DNA of 64,000 bases from Hypomyces perniciosus (Eukaryota; Ascomycota; Sordariomycetes; Hypocreales; Hypocreaceae), in the NCBI GenBank assembly GCA_008477525.1, contig SPDT01000001.1:4154001-4218000 (forward strand). The letters are read 5' to 3'. Position 1 is the first letter of the stretch; every line of letters begins with the position of its first letter. Shown here piece after piece: positions 1-11,772 of the stretch. Below the pieces are notes generated by a model. That model had not been told where the DNA came from, made no database searches, and saw nothing but the letters and a program-made list of their open reading frames with translations. Position numbers and translations under genes: made by a program.

Positions 1-467
1 ATGTTGCCCTGTTCGGTATGTATACTATTACTACTCTGAACGGACACTGGCATGTCACTTATGCGCCATGTGGAATGCGGCTTGAGCAGTGAAGAAAGTA
101 CACACGAGGCTGTAGAAAAACAGCAGCCGATATGGAGAACACAAACCGAAGCCACCGGATGCATGTACGAGTACCTTATGTAAACGTCCCGAAGGCCAAG
201 GCTCAGGAAAAAGAATGTCACCCGCCAGTCAAATTCCACAGGCGGTGACCTGTAGGCCGGCGAAGAACCTTGGAAGATTGCAGGACGCCAGAGGCGCCGG
301 CTGTTAGTGCTAGCGGTCTGTAATTGCTCCAGGTCCCCAGTGATAGCGCCAACAGGCGCCCAAACCGCCTACGAGCCCGCCTAACTCTAGGCCCTAGCAG
401 GGAGGCAACGCTACTATCGTTGGGACTCGAGGATCGGATCCTCCATGCTAGGTTATTACCCCGTATC

Positions 468-483
468 TACTCCGTACGGAGTA
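468..483. repeat. Perfect 16-bp palindrome of the GTAC family
   Basis: The sequence TACTCCGTACGGAGTA is its own reverse complement. It is the cleanest example of the short intergenic palindrome family seen throughout this window. Function unknown. Confidence 0.8.
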
Positions 484-681
484 TGCCAAAACACGAAACT
501 CTTCAATGCCCATACTCCGTCTAGACTTCATCCATTGGTTTTTGCCGCGCCCTTTTGCCAACTTACCAGGTACGAAATATCAGCACCCTCACTAAAATCC
601 TTCCCTCTCTCCCCCGAACGTGTCGTCCCTTTTCAAATACCCCCCCTTGTGATCGTCCTGTCTTCAAGCCCTCCACCCTGA

Positions 682-707
682 TTTTTTTTTTTTTTTTTGG
701 GGGGGGG
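682..707 (+). repeat. T17-G9 homopolymer junction
   Basis: A run of 17 T is followed directly by 9 G. It may be a length-variable simple repeat or partly a sequencing artefact. Confidence 0.8.
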
Positions 708-1009
708 ACCCGATGGACCACAGGTCGCAGCGGCCCTAGCAACAATTCTATACGGGTACATTTACACTGACTGTCTCAGTCCTCCAGAGACCCTCGATGA
801 AACAACAAAGGCCTCTGGTCTTCCTCAGGCTGGACGGCTCCTTCCGACACGAGTATCTATAGGCATCGACACACATATCTTCGAGCGTGGCGGCAGTGGA
901 CAGGAGGAAGGCGGTATCCGGAAGCCAACGCTAGACAAGGTCCAAGCCAGCAGATATATTGCACCGTGGGCCTTGTCGATTATCAAACGTCCCTCTGCTA
1001 GTTGCTGAA

Positions 1010-4000
1010 ATGGAATCGAGCGAGAAGCATAGCGGCCATGAACCAGCGACACCGACAAAGGCCACCGAGCCAACCTTGATGGCGATAGACGAGACGGAAG
1101 CTGAAGCCGAGACCCCGAAGATGACACACGATTCTCTGGTTACCGTGAGGCTCTCCGAGCCACCCGCTCTCACGCTGGATACAAGCGCTGCCGTTGACAG
1201 AAATTCAGCCAACGCGGTTGCGCATGCTGCGAGTGACACCTCGGCCGAACATGATGACTCCGACGCAAACATCTCCCGCGACTCGACGGCTACCTTGTCT
1301 ACCACCGATGCCAACCGCAACCTTCAGGATGAACTCGGACAATGCGGAGATGATGGTGATAGCGATTGTTTAGAGGATCAGGAAGAAGAGGAGGAGGTCA
1401 ATTGGGAGGAATTGGAGAAGACGGAAGATGAACAGACCAAGAACGAGGAGACGGACAATGTATGCACACCAAGACACTGTGACTGATGCCCCATGCTGAC
1501 CCTTTGCAGTCAACTGCACTTCTTTTAGCTCGCCTGGAGCAGGAAAATGCAAAATTGGCGACAAACCCGAAGAGTGTCAAGGTCCAAACCGCCGAGAAGG
1601 CACTTGTTGGCAGGCCTCGCCCGCCGTCAATGGCACAGCTGCGAAGGATGGTCAATGGACCAACACCACCGGCCTTGCGATACTCGATGTTGCCACCTCC
1701 ACCTATGACGGACCTCGAATTTTATGCTGCCCTCGTCAAGGACTACCAACAAACCGCGGCCCGACTTCCCACGCTACTGTCCAACAAGATCCGTAAGGGA
1801 ATCCCCCCACCACTGCGGGGTGTTGTATGGCAGAGCATGTCTGGCGCTCGCGATTCCAGCTTGGAAGAACAATACGAGCGCTTCTGCGGCGAGTCTAGCC
1901 CCTACGAGCTTCTCATTGGCAAGGATCTCGGTCGGAGCTTCCCCGGCGTGGATATGTTTCGCGATCCCGAAGGAGATGGACAACGCATGCTTGGTCGTGT
2001 GTTGAAGTCTTTCAGTCTCTATGATACGAAAATCGGCTACTGTCAAGGTCTCGCATTTCTTGTCGGCCCATTGTTGATGCATATGCCAGATAAACAAGCA
2101 TTCTGCGTATTGGTCCGGTAAGTTTTTATGGCAGCGGAACCAGTGGTGTGGCGTGTAATGCTGACAATATTGGTAGGCTTATGGAACGCTATGATCTGCG
2201 ATCTTGTTTCCTCCCAGATCTGTCAGGACTTCACGTTCGGATATACCAGTTTCGAGAACTGCTACGGCTAAACCTGCCCTCTTTATGGAGCCACTTGGAA
2301 GAACTACAGGTTGAAACAGCGTATGTTTCACAGTGGTTCCTCAGTTTCTTTGCGACAACATGTCCTCTGCCAATGCTTTTCCGCATTTACGATGTCATCT
2401 TCGCCGAGGGAGCTTCCGAGACGCTTATGCGAGTTGCACTGTCGCTTATGCGCAGGAACGAGACCCGATTGTTAGCGTGCGCAGAACTGGAGGATGTCAT
2501 GCAGCTTCTACTATCCCGGGGCTTGTGGGACTGCTATCACTACAACACGGATGAGTTCGTACACGATTTCGCCAGCCTTACTAGTGTCGTTACTAGGGAG
2601 AAGCTAGCTCAACTAGAACAGGGATACCGGGAATCCCTGGTCGCAACCGCCAATGTAGCACGTACGTCTGATATTACGACCGCGGCAGCTCGTTTCCTTG
2701 GACGCATTTGGGCATCACCAAAGAGCGCGACGTTATCACCAGGTTTGACTGCTTCGTCACGGCCATTGAGCATGCTGCGCCGGAGTACATCCAAGCAGAG
2801 CCTAGCTTCGACACTGAACTCAATTGAGGCGAGCTCCGTCAGTGTAATGAGCTCGTCGTCTACCGATGCCACCACCATGTCGCGGGACTCTTCAAACACC
2901 GAAGATGATTCTAGTCGCGAGTCAACACCTGTTGGTCCAAAGGCCGGCAGCATCAAAAACACCGATGACAAGTACTTGCATAGCCAGATTGAAGACCTCC
3001 TCACTGCATTGAGTGAATTGCAGCGGAATCATACCCTCTTATCGAATGAGCTCCAGTGTGAGCGAGAGGGGCGGGACGAAGACCGGAAAGCAGTTCGGTC
3101 TCTTTTGGACGGGCTACGGAAGAAGGCGACGAGCAAGGTGGGGGTTGATGGCAGCGAGGACGCCGATGAGGGCCAAGCCATGCAACCATCAGATGAAACG
3201 GAGCGACCGATTGATGACGCACCAGCCGAAGCTGCAGATGCACCTTCAGCAGAAGATTTATCGGAGTTGCTTGATCGTGTGGAGAGCCGATTTGGAGCTG
3301 CAGCCGAAAAGCGCCGATCCTCAACATCGCAATCAAAATCGCAGTTACGGGCTGAACTGGCACAGGCCAGGGACCAACTGGCCAGTGCAATGTCTCAGAA
3401 TCAGGACTTTAGTCGACGCATACACAATTTGGATCAGGAGATGGCGACTCTGAGAGAGCAGGTTCGAGAGGGCCACACCCATGTCAGGACGCTCCACCAG
3501 GAAAACCAGCGACTGGAGAAGAAGATACATGGTATGCGAGTCAGGTCATCAGCCGGGGAGCCAGAGGTGGAAGCGGAAGCGGCCAATAAGGGCAATGCTG
3601 GAGGTCTGAGAGAGTTGAAGCTGGGACGTAGCAAGTCAATATCGTCTCAAGGTGGCAATTTCAACAAGCGAAAATCTTCGTTGGCGCAAAACAGCATATC
3701 CATTGCAGCGGAAGAAGCATCACCGGTAAACGACCACGATGCGTTGCTGTTGGAGCTCGTCCAGGCCAAGACGGCGGAGGCAATTGCCAAGCAGGAAGCA
3801 GAGGAGGCAAAACAGAAACTCGAAGCCCTGCGGAAGGCCTACGGTTTAACCATGGGCGACTCTCCCAGTTCGTCAATGTCAGCGGGAGCAGTCACTGCTG
3901 GAGCAATGGGGGTGTTTGGCCGGCTCACTGGACAGGGAGCGGTGTCCGCCAGTGAAAGCAGTAGCAAGACCACAGTGTCAGCGGGGGCAACGCCTCCCGG

Positions 4001-4031
4001 AACCGGAGGATTCTGGGGCTGGCGCAGGTGA
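1010..4031 (+). CDS. GYP5: TBC-domain Rab GTPase-activating protein, Gyp5-like
   Basis: Predicted GTPase-activating protein for Rab/Ypt GTPases of the secretory pathway. Exons are 1010-1459, 1510-2117 and 2177-4031 (970 aa). Both introns have GT-AG ends and keep frame across the TBC domain. The TBC domain spans about residues 245-460. The arginine finger is in KDLGRSFP (about R292) and the glutamine finger in GYCQG (about Q329). The N-terminus is acidic and low complexity. After the TBC domain come a Ser-rich linker and coiled-coil stretches near 620-670, 750-810 and 880-910, the layout of yeast Gyp5/Gyl1 and animal EVI5-type GAPs. The start is the first ATG in frame with the acidic N-terminus; the same frame also runs upstream. 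The domain call is firm; the choice of Gyp5 among TBC proteins is inference from the TBC sequence and the C-terminal coiled coils. Confidence 0.88.
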
Positions 4032-4861
4032 GAGAAGGGAGACGGCGCATGAGGGCAGGATGTTAATGGAGCATAATGATGGGTTTTTGCTGTGGCAGAG
4101 CTTGGGTCGAATACTTGTTGTCGCAGCGCCCTATACATGCATCATGTGTGATTTGGCTGTATCTGGCCGCATTTATTCGGGCCAGGATGCACATGTTGGT
4201 TTTGCTCTCTGGGGTTGCTCGGGATGGGCATTTTTATCTATGCATTAGGGTTAATATTTGGGAGGGTTGGGTTGAGCTTAGCACGGAGTTGAGGATATGG
4301 CTGGCATAGGAGGGCTGAGGATTTCCAGCTCCGCAAGCATTACACGGAATAGCACAGAGTGTTGAATTCTTGGAAAGACTTGGACCTGGACCGCCTTTTG
4401 GTGATGAATGATGATTGATCAGAGTAAGAAGTAAGACTTGGTTGGTTGCTTGGGGGTGAAGAGGGCTGAACGCCATTTGTTTTGTCTCAAGTCCTAGATG
4501 TGAGGCTGCAAGTGGGGGACAAAAACGAGACTGCAAATATTTACTGCGTACCTTGACTAGAGTCACCTATATTCTATAATTACTAATTACTACTTCGTAC
4601 AAGAACTATAGATATCTATCGGACTTGTATGGTTAGGTGTGTTTTCTTTTTCCTTTTTGCGGCATCTGTTTATTATCACTTGTTACCCGCCTAAGCGTCT
4701 TGCATAGTGGGTGGAGTGCCCTCACTCGTTTGTATCAAATCCTGTCATATAAACAAGGACATCTTTATGCCAATATTCATTCTCTTTTTCTATCTACAAT
4801 CCATCTAAGCGGGATATATACGCAAATAGGTAGGTAGGTATTCGTAAATGGATCCTCTGAG

Positions 4862-4880
4862 AAAAAAAAAAAAAAAAAAA
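4862..4880 (+). repeat. A19 homopolymer
   Basis: A run of 19 A in intergenic DNA. It is not next to a recognisable retroposed gene. Confidence 0.8.
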
Positions 4881-5216
4881 GGCCTCGGCAGTTCTGGCCA
4901 ATGGTGGAAATGGAGCACGTGCTGCTGCCCCCGAAAGCAGGTGATATCTTCTCGTGCCTGAAGCAGCTGAGCGAAGCCTCCTCCTCGTGCCTCTTTGGCA
5001 AGTTGGCCTAAAAAGTACTCCGTAGGGAGAGCACATAACCATGCATCTAGGTCTAGTATGTACTTCGTAGCACAAGGGTGGAAGTCAAGCAAGTGTCTTT
5101 GTCTTCCCTGTCCCTTTCATTCGACCAGCCCTATTCGGCCATGTCCCTTGCTGCTTGCTGTGCAGGCTTGCAGCAGGGAGACAGGAAAGCTGCGGAGTTT
5201 GGCATTCCTTCTCCCT

Positions 5217-5247
5217 GTACGGAGTACGAGTACTCCGTACGAAGTAC
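5217..5247. repeat. Chained GTAC palindrome cluster
   Basis: Five GTAC tetramers are strung together with linkers GGA, GA, TCC and GAA. The first 24 bases form an inverted repeat with 11-bp arms (5217-5227 and 5230-5240) and a 2-base centre. It belongs to the dispersed intergenic family described in the findings. Confidence 0.8.
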
Positions 5248-6050
5248 ATAGTAATAATACTTGTATTGTAATAGGGTGAAAGCAAATTAACAAGAGTGGT
5301 CCGTTCTTCTGAATGGGGACGGTAACTCGTAGACGAGATGGAGGGGAGATCCAACGTGGCGCCATCTGCTCTGTGTGGCAACATCGCCGATGAGGGTGCC
5401 AGTGCAGTGTGGTATCTACTCGTAGAGTGCATATTAATTAGAGGCAAGCTGGCCAGAAGCCGATTCCTGTTTGTTCCTGGTCTACGAGTACGAAGCACGG
5501 AGTGCGGATAATCTGCCTATAGGTGTTAATGCTGTGCGTCATGATAGTCGGTATGAGGGCGACCAATGGCGTAATCAATCATGTGTACGGAGCAGTACTA
5601 CTGCGAGATAGCAGAGGATGTCATTGCCCTTTGGCCAAAAATGTCGTAGCCTGTATTAATAAGCCTGTAGCCTGTAGCCGTAGGCCCTGTAGCTGCCCAC
5701 TACTAGCCACATTGCCACCCGCAGTGCTCCGTCCGGCAGAGGTACTAGTACTCCGGAGGTACTCCATAGTACGTCGCACAAGCCACTTGCACATGTTTTT
5801 TTTGCACCCAGTTAAAAAAAAAAAAACGCAGGGAACAGGGGTCGACAAGCACAGCAGCTCGTCACTCCCACGTAGCTTCTTCCCTTGTTCCTTGTTCTCC
5901 TATCACTCGCTGCTGGCGGTGCCCATCCCATTTTCCTCTCCTCCTCCTCCTCTCAGTTTTTTAATCGTCCCGCCTTTTATTTCCCATTTCCTCCTTCGAT
6001 AAGACGACTGACTTCTTCCTGCATCGTGAGACGAGGTACGAAAGATGTGA

Positions 6051-6070
6051 TCTGATCTGATCTGATCTGA
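6051..6070 (+). repeat. (TCTGA)4 tandem repeat
   Basis: Four perfect copies of a 5-bp unit about 160 bases upstream of the reticulon start codon, in the probable promoter or 5' UTR. Confidence 0.85.
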
Positions 6071-6231
6071 TGTCATTTGATACGAGATGGATGGGCTTTT
6101 GATTTGCATGCTAACCCCCTCCTCTCCAGGGCACCTTGGCAACTGAAATAAATACCTGCTCTCCTACTCGTCCCGCCTTGTCCCACACATCAACCACATC
6201 AACTCCTCCTCTCGAACAAACGACCATCGAC

Positions 6232-7338
6232 ATGGCTGATACTGCGGCCAACGGTAGCTCGACTGCGGGCAAGAGTAAGGTACGTTTTTTTACGAGTGCT
6301 GCCGTTCTACCACTTAGATGAACAGGACGAGGTCAGTCAGGCTAACAGGTTGGGCAGTTTTGCATGTGATAGAGACAGACCCCCCGGCCTGCACCTCGCG
6401 ATAACTGACGTCTACACCCTAGAAGCCGCCAACGGCAGCGCCGGACAGCCCCTGACGCCCTTCCACTCCTTGTTCTCGGATCTCCTGTCCTGGAAGAACC
6501 CTCGTGAGTAGAATCCCCCGCCTCCAATAGCGAAGGAATACCCTGGTCTTGCACCCGACAGACATGCTGATACGCTACCCCGCCAGGCGACTCAGCCATT
6601 GCATATGTCTCCATCGTTTCGTCCATTGTTGCTGCGCGATACCTCGACATCATTCGCTGGACCTTCAAGCTCTCCTGGATGGTCCTGGCCACTACCGTTG
6701 CCGCTGAGGTCGCCGGAAAACTCCTCCTCAACCACGGCCTTGCTTCCCAGTTCCGCCCCCGCAAATACTGGACTGTGTCTCGCGAGACTTTTGATGCTTT
6801 GATTGGTGATGTCCACGGACTAATCAACTTCTTCGCCATCGAGAGCCAGAGAATTCTCTTTGCTGAAAACGTTGGCACTTCTGCTGCTGTAAGTGACCCA
6901 TTGCCCAGTCATCACCCAGTTGACCCAATCAAAAGCTGACCTTGTTAGGCTTGTGCTGCTGCTTTCGTCTCCTACTTCCTCATCAAGCTTGTGCCGTACT
7001 GGGGTCTCGCTATCATCGCGACCACTGTGGGCTTCTTTGCACCTCTGATTTACGCCACCAACCAGGAGCTCATCGACCACCACCTCAAGAATGCCTCTGA
7101 GGCCATCAATGCGCAGACCGCTCAGGTTCGAAGCGCTGCCCAGAAGCAGGCCGATCAGCTGACCGCTATTGGCAAGCAATATGCTGGAGACTACACCGGC
7201 AAGGTCCAGGAGATGCTCAGTGGCCGTAAAGTTTCCCCTTCGGCTGCCACCAAGAAGGTGCCCGAGTTCCCCTCTCCTCCAACTGAGGAGCCCAAGGCCA
7301 CCGAGTCTGCGGTCCCCGAGGAGCCTGTGGCTGCTTAA
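6232..7338 (+). CDS. RTN1: Reticulon-like ER-shaping membrane protein
   Basis: Reticulons insert hydrophobic hairpins into the ER membrane and curve it into tubules. Exons are 6232-6274, 6423-6503, 6587-6888 and 6949-7338 (271 aa). The reticulon homology domain starts at LTPFHSLFSDLLSWKNP. It has one long hydrophobic hairpin in exon 3 and a second in exon 4 (SYFLIKLVPYWGLAIIATT). A helical, Ala/Gln-rich segment and a Pro/Glu tail follow. The first donor is decided by frame: GTAAGG at 6275 joins acceptor 6422 in frame, while GTACGT at 6280 would shift frame and stop early. A strong AATAAA lies at 7572. Family assignment is confident; the exact N-terminal residues around the first junction are less certain. 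Confidence 0.88.
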
Positions 7339-8213
7339 ATGACCTATCTTCTAGCAAAATGACTTCCACGTGTCCACGAGCTGAGCAAAGAGGCATAGCT
7401 GGGCTAAGCAACGGCAGTTTTTCCATGTTCTTCACGATGCGCATAAGCCATCATTCATTGATGTGACGATGGGGGTTGACCAATTGGAATCGGAATGGAA
7501 TTTGGCTTTAGGAGGCGTATCCTTGAGAAGCCTGTTGTCTTGCAAAATCAGAGAATGGCCACAACACTATCAATAAAGGGGATGCATAATAGGTGACCGT
7601 CACATTGAGGGGCAGATCCAGAAGGAAAAGCAGTAGTGTGCTGCGGGGGACGGGCAGAGGGGCAGAGAGACAGAGAGTGTGTGAGAGGGGTGAAGGCATA
7701 GGTTTGCGAACTGGCAAGTATCGCGGTCCTTTTTTCATTGTTTTTAATCGATTTGGGCATGGACCTTGTTCTCGTTTTTTCCTATGATGTTCGGAGCCCA
7801 TTCTCCTACGACACAGACTTGAAGCGGCTCGGTGTTTTGTTGTGTGTTTAGTGTTTGTGTGTTTGTACAGGGTGTGCGTGTTTGCGCGGCCTGGGGTTAT
7901 CCTACTCTCTCTTTGCCTTAGCTGAGACTGCACAAATGATATGCTACTATTATCCTATTTGCTCGCATCGGCATGGCAGTGCTTTGTCTGGTAGTTTGAT
8001 GTTATTTTTGGTCAAGGCATTAGTAGTCCTCCTGTATGCTGTGATCATCCGCTCATTAAAGTGAACGCAGCTGGATCCTTACGCCCTCCTTGAGAGAAGT
8101 CAGTCAGTCAGGTACTACAAAGAAATGCCGAACGTATGAATGTCTTTTGTTGTTTGCAATAACCTGGAAAATGCATATATGTACATCTACCCGCCATGAT
8201 AATATTAGCTGCC
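7339..8213. other. Convergent 3' region, reticulon / BMS1
   Basis: Gene-free 875 bp between the converging reticulon and BMS1 genes. It holds both 3' UTRs. The plus strand has AATAAA at 7572-7577, and there is a G/A-rich stretch around 7610-7700. Confidence 0.65.
7572..7577 (+). terminator. Candidate polyadenylation signal of reticulon gene
   Basis: A canonical AATAAA hexamer lies about 235 bases after the reticulon stop codon, on the coding strand. Confidence 0.45.
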
Positions 8214-11200
8214 TCACCTTCTCCTCTTGCCACCACCGCCACCAGCACCATCGTCTCCTGCGCCTCTCTTGCGACCGTTCTTGCGCCAGTACTCCTTGCT
8301 TTCTTTCTTCTCCCGTGCCTCTTTCTTCTCCTCGTTGTCCGCGATCTTCTCGCGGAATGCAGCGCGGTTCTCCTCCTTCTTGGCGCGACGCTTGGCGGCC
8401 TGGTCGTTGCGGACCGTGAGCAGCTTCTGCATGAATGCGCGGGCCTGCTTCTCCTCTCCCCCGAGCACCACGGCGCGCTTCTGCATGTACGTCTGCTTCT
8501 TCTGGGGCTTGATGGTGGTGATCTGCGAGCGGAAGGGCAGGGAGGCGGCGAGGGCGCGGGGCACTTGGAGGCTGTTGAAGTGACGGGTCTCGCGCTCGAT
8601 CTTGCGGTACTGGGAGTTCTTGAGCTGTGGAGTGGCGACGCCCTCGGCGCGGCGGACTTCGCCCGTGAGACGCATGGGTTGCCAGCCGATGAGGTTGGTG
8701 ACGAGGTTGTAGAAGCGATGGGGCTTGATGGGGTACCATGCTCGGAGGAAGACAATGTCAGAGATGAGGATCTTGTCCTCGAAGGTGGCTCGGAAGTGGC
8801 CCTCGGGCTTGGAGAGGGCGCGCTTGATCTGGCCGCGGACGCCGGAGACGGTCTTGATGGAGGCGCCTTCGAACTTGGCGATTTCGAGCGAGGTGTTGAA
8901 CATGCCCTTGATGAAGGCGGTATTCTTGAAGATCTTGTAGGGCGTGCCGGTGAGCTTGAGTTTCTTGACAATCTCGGTGGATTCGTCGACGCTGAGGACG
9001 GTGCCAGTGGCGGCGATGCGGAACCCTGCGTTGGACGGGGAGAAGGAGTTGAAGCACACGAAGCCCGTGTTGGGGGCAACGAGCGGCGCATAGACGGTGC
9101 CGAAGCAGTGCATGTGCTCGGGTGTGTACTTGAGCATCCTGTTGCGCGTCCGCGAGTCGGAGATGCTGTAGATGGGCAGAGTCTGGAACCGTCGCCATCC
9201 GAGCGAGAAGATGAGCGGGTCGTTGGTCTTGAGGATCTTCTTATGCCACCGATGGCGCTTGATTCGCACCTGGACGAAGCCCCAGCGGTCCTCCGTGGCG
9301 GATAGGCCGCCGACGACAATGGGCAGCCGGGAGTTGAACTTGGTGACGAACTCAGCTGGGACGCCTTCCAACACGAGCTTTGCGTATTTGCCGGCGCGGT
9401 AGCCCTCCACAGCCACTCGCTGACGCTCGTCCAAGTTCCCAAACTCCTCCTTGTTGATGTCCAGCTGCTTCTGAATCATGGCCTTCTGCGCATCGTACCA
9501 CTCGTCTTCGCCAAACTCCTGCACGTCGCCGCCTTCCCGTCGAGACTTGGCCTTGTCGTTGAAGAAACCGTCTCTGTCTTCCTCTTCGAACCGTGATTTG
9601 AGCTCCTCTTTCCTCTTGGCGTTCTTCTCTCGCTCCGCCTCAATGTCCTCTGGTGATTGCTGTTGCGGTGCTTCCGGCTGTTCGGCCTCCAGGTCCTCAA
9701 ATTCGCCGTCACCTTCATCGTCATCATCTTCATCCATGGCGTCCTCGTCATCCTCGTCATCCTCGTCGTCTCCGCCTGTGCCGCCCGACTTGGATGTTGT
9801 AAACCTTTGCCGCAACAGCTCCATATTCTCATTCATAGCCCACTTTGCCGCTAGGTCTTCGTAGTCGTATTCGGGTATTGATCGATCCTCCACCAGGTCT
9901 TCTTTTTCCTGAGATGTCTTCTTGAAAAACTCCTCATCGTCAGAGTCCTCAATGTTCTCTTCGGCTGGTTCATCCTCCTCCCCTTTCCATCGTTTTACAA
10001 CCTCCCCTGGGGTCATGGAGTTATCGTAGAGATACCGAGCTAGATCTGCTGTATGGTATGAGCGTTTCCTGGTGTGGAGTCTCAAGGCTCGGTCGGCCAG
10101 GCCCTCTTTCCACCTCAAGGCAGCAGTCTCCTCATCTGAATCATATTCTTCGTCGTCGTCCACATCTTCATCAGGGTCGGTGATTGAGCCAAGGTCCGAG
10201 TCGCTGTCTGCAAAAGCGATGTCCTCTTCACCAGCGTCCTTGTCAGCATCCTTGCGAAACATGCTGCCAAGCTTGCCTTCGTTGAACTCCTCCTCGTCCT
10301 CGGGGTCCTCGTCGCTGCCGCTGACAAAGCCCTCATCATCGACTTTCCCATCTTCGTCTTTCTCATCCCGCTCAGCGATCCTTGCTTTTCGGTGTGTCTT
10401 CCTACCCGTGTTTTCTTCCTCGGCCAGCTCCTTTACTTCCTCACCTCCCTTGAACAACTGCACACCTTCATTCACCTGTCCAAGAAGTTTCCGCTCAGAC
10501 TGTAAGCCGATGATCATCTCTTCACCCTCGCCGCGCTCAACGTTTTCAGCATCTTTGTCGAAGGTGAATCCTTTCTCTCTGGTGATCCAAATGGCATCGC
10601 CATCGATTTTCAGACCACTCCTATCCGACATTGGAGCATACAGCTTCTTTTCCTTCTCATCTAGTCTCCGTCGACCAGTTTTTCCCGTGATTTTCGCCAG
10701 CGCCTGTTCCATCGCCGGGGTCGGGCAAGGGTCTGGTAATACCTCCATAGCCGAGACAGTGAAGTCACCAAGACCAGCGACGTGCACCCGTTGGCCCTGA
10801 GTAGCAAAATTCGTTCCTCGCAAGTACCCTGACAAGACAATTGACCGGTCGCACTTGGGATTCTCCTCGATTTTGGTAGGATGAGTAATGTCACGGAAGC
10901 TGTCGATCATAGTGTATGGATGAGAATTTCGCCAGACGAGCGGCCGGGGATTCTTCATGACGGACAAGAAGCGAGATAGGTTGTGAATCTCTCGGTCCGG
11001 GTACCGCCCATTCATGACACCGGAGAGATAGAACAAGTGAGCGCCCTGGTATAGCTCGGTCCATAACCTTCTCTTCAATCGCTTCTTGGCGTCCTTGAGA
11101 GCCTGGGGTTTTCGAAACAGATCCAGATGTGTCAAGATACCAAAAACGTTGCCCGGCATACCCGTAGCGGCCAAGATGTTGAGGAACTCCATGGTCTCCA

Positions 11201-11772
11201 TCTCGAAGCCGAAATTGCCGTCGATGAGGAGGAGAATGATGTCCGCCACCTTGGCGACGTCCACCATGGCCTCCAACTCATTTGGACACTCGACAAAGGT
11301 CAGGCGCTGCTTCTTTGAGGTAACGACGGTGATGGGACCCTGCGGGTCGGAGATTGTCTCTTTGGCATATCGTCGGATGAGCGACTTTAACAGCGTCGTC
11401 TTGCCCACGCCCGGAGGACCGACGAGGGCGACGAGGCGCGGCGGGGCCTCGTCTGGTAACCTGTCGACAAGCGGAACATGGAGGCGCTTTTCTTTGATCT
11501 TCAAAGACCGTTAGAAGCGGAAACATTGACAGCGATGAACTCATCCAGAGACACAAGACAAAACGTACATCCGATGACCTGGCGGCCTGTCGCTGGAGCT
11601 TGCCGGGATTGGAGAAGGCGAAAGCCTTGGGATTGCGATCTGTCTCACGTCAATTAAGGGTCCGTTTGGTCCGTTTGATCCATTGAGGCCTTGGGATTCA
11701 GCGCAACATACCTCCCGTGTGCTTCTTCTTCTCCTTGGCCTTGCGATGCGGCTTATGTACTTGCTCCTCCAT
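8214..11772 (-). CDS. BMS1: Ribosome biogenesis GTPase Bms1
   Basis: Nucleolar GTPase of the small-subunit processome; Bms1 works with Rcl1 in 40S maturation. Exons are 11772-11712, 11639-11569 and 11498-8214 (1138 aa, close to yeast Bms1). The N-terminus is basic (KPHRKAKEKKKH). A P-loop GPPGVGKTT lies at about residues 71-79. Very acidic runs occupy roughly residues 400-660, followed by the conserved Bms1/Tsr1 C-terminal domain and a basic tail ending GGKRRR. Both small 5' introns are GT-AG and frame-consistent: the first splits a Gly/Asp codon, the second is phase 0. The start is the first ATG of the conserved MEEQVHKPHRKAKEKK N-terminus. Large antisense open frames over this gene are shadows of its biased codon use. 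Confidence 0.95.

Larger units (their letters stand above)
1..1009. other. Intergenic, upstream of RabGAP gene
   Basis: No gene is supported here; the open frames are short and mutually overlapping. The stretch holds a perfect 16-bp palindrome at 468-483 and a homopolymer junction of 17 T followed by 9 G at 682-707. The part nearest position 1010 should contain the promoter and 5' UTR of the RabGAP gene, but no TATA box is evident. Confidence 0.6.
4032..6231. other. Intergenic between RabGAP and reticulon genes
   Basis: About 2.2 kb without a supported gene; open frames here are short and lack conserved features. It contains the RabGAP 3' UTR, an A19 run at 4862-4880, a chained palindrome at 5217-5247, further palindrome fragments around 5018, 5484, 5584 and 5745, pyrimidine-rich sequence at 5870-6000 and a TCTGA tandem repeat at 6051-6070. 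The last few hundred bases should be the reticulon promoter and 5' UTR. Confidence 0.6.

Noticed and set aside
5523..6002. 159-codon frame in reticulon upstream region
   Set aside because: Its C-terminal half is a pyrimidine-rich run translated as Phe/Ser/Leu; no coding evidence.
6423..6510. Possible frameshift in reticulon exon 2
   Set aside because: A first reading with donor 6280 gave a stop; donor 6275 restores the frame without any sequence error.
8196..9305. 369-codon plus-strand frame across the 3' half of BMS1
   Set aside because: It is antisense to a firmly identified gene, with Gly/Leu/Val-rich composition typical of the complement of Lys/Arg/Glu codons.
8108..9442. 444-codon minus-strand frame overlapping BMS1
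   Set aside because: Shifted frame of BMS1 with long Ser/Arg/Pro runs, a shadow of third-position bias.
10072..10800. 242-codon plus-strand Ser-rich frame
   Set aside because: Complement of the acidic region of BMS1; Ser runs arise from GAA/GAG/GAT codons read backwards.
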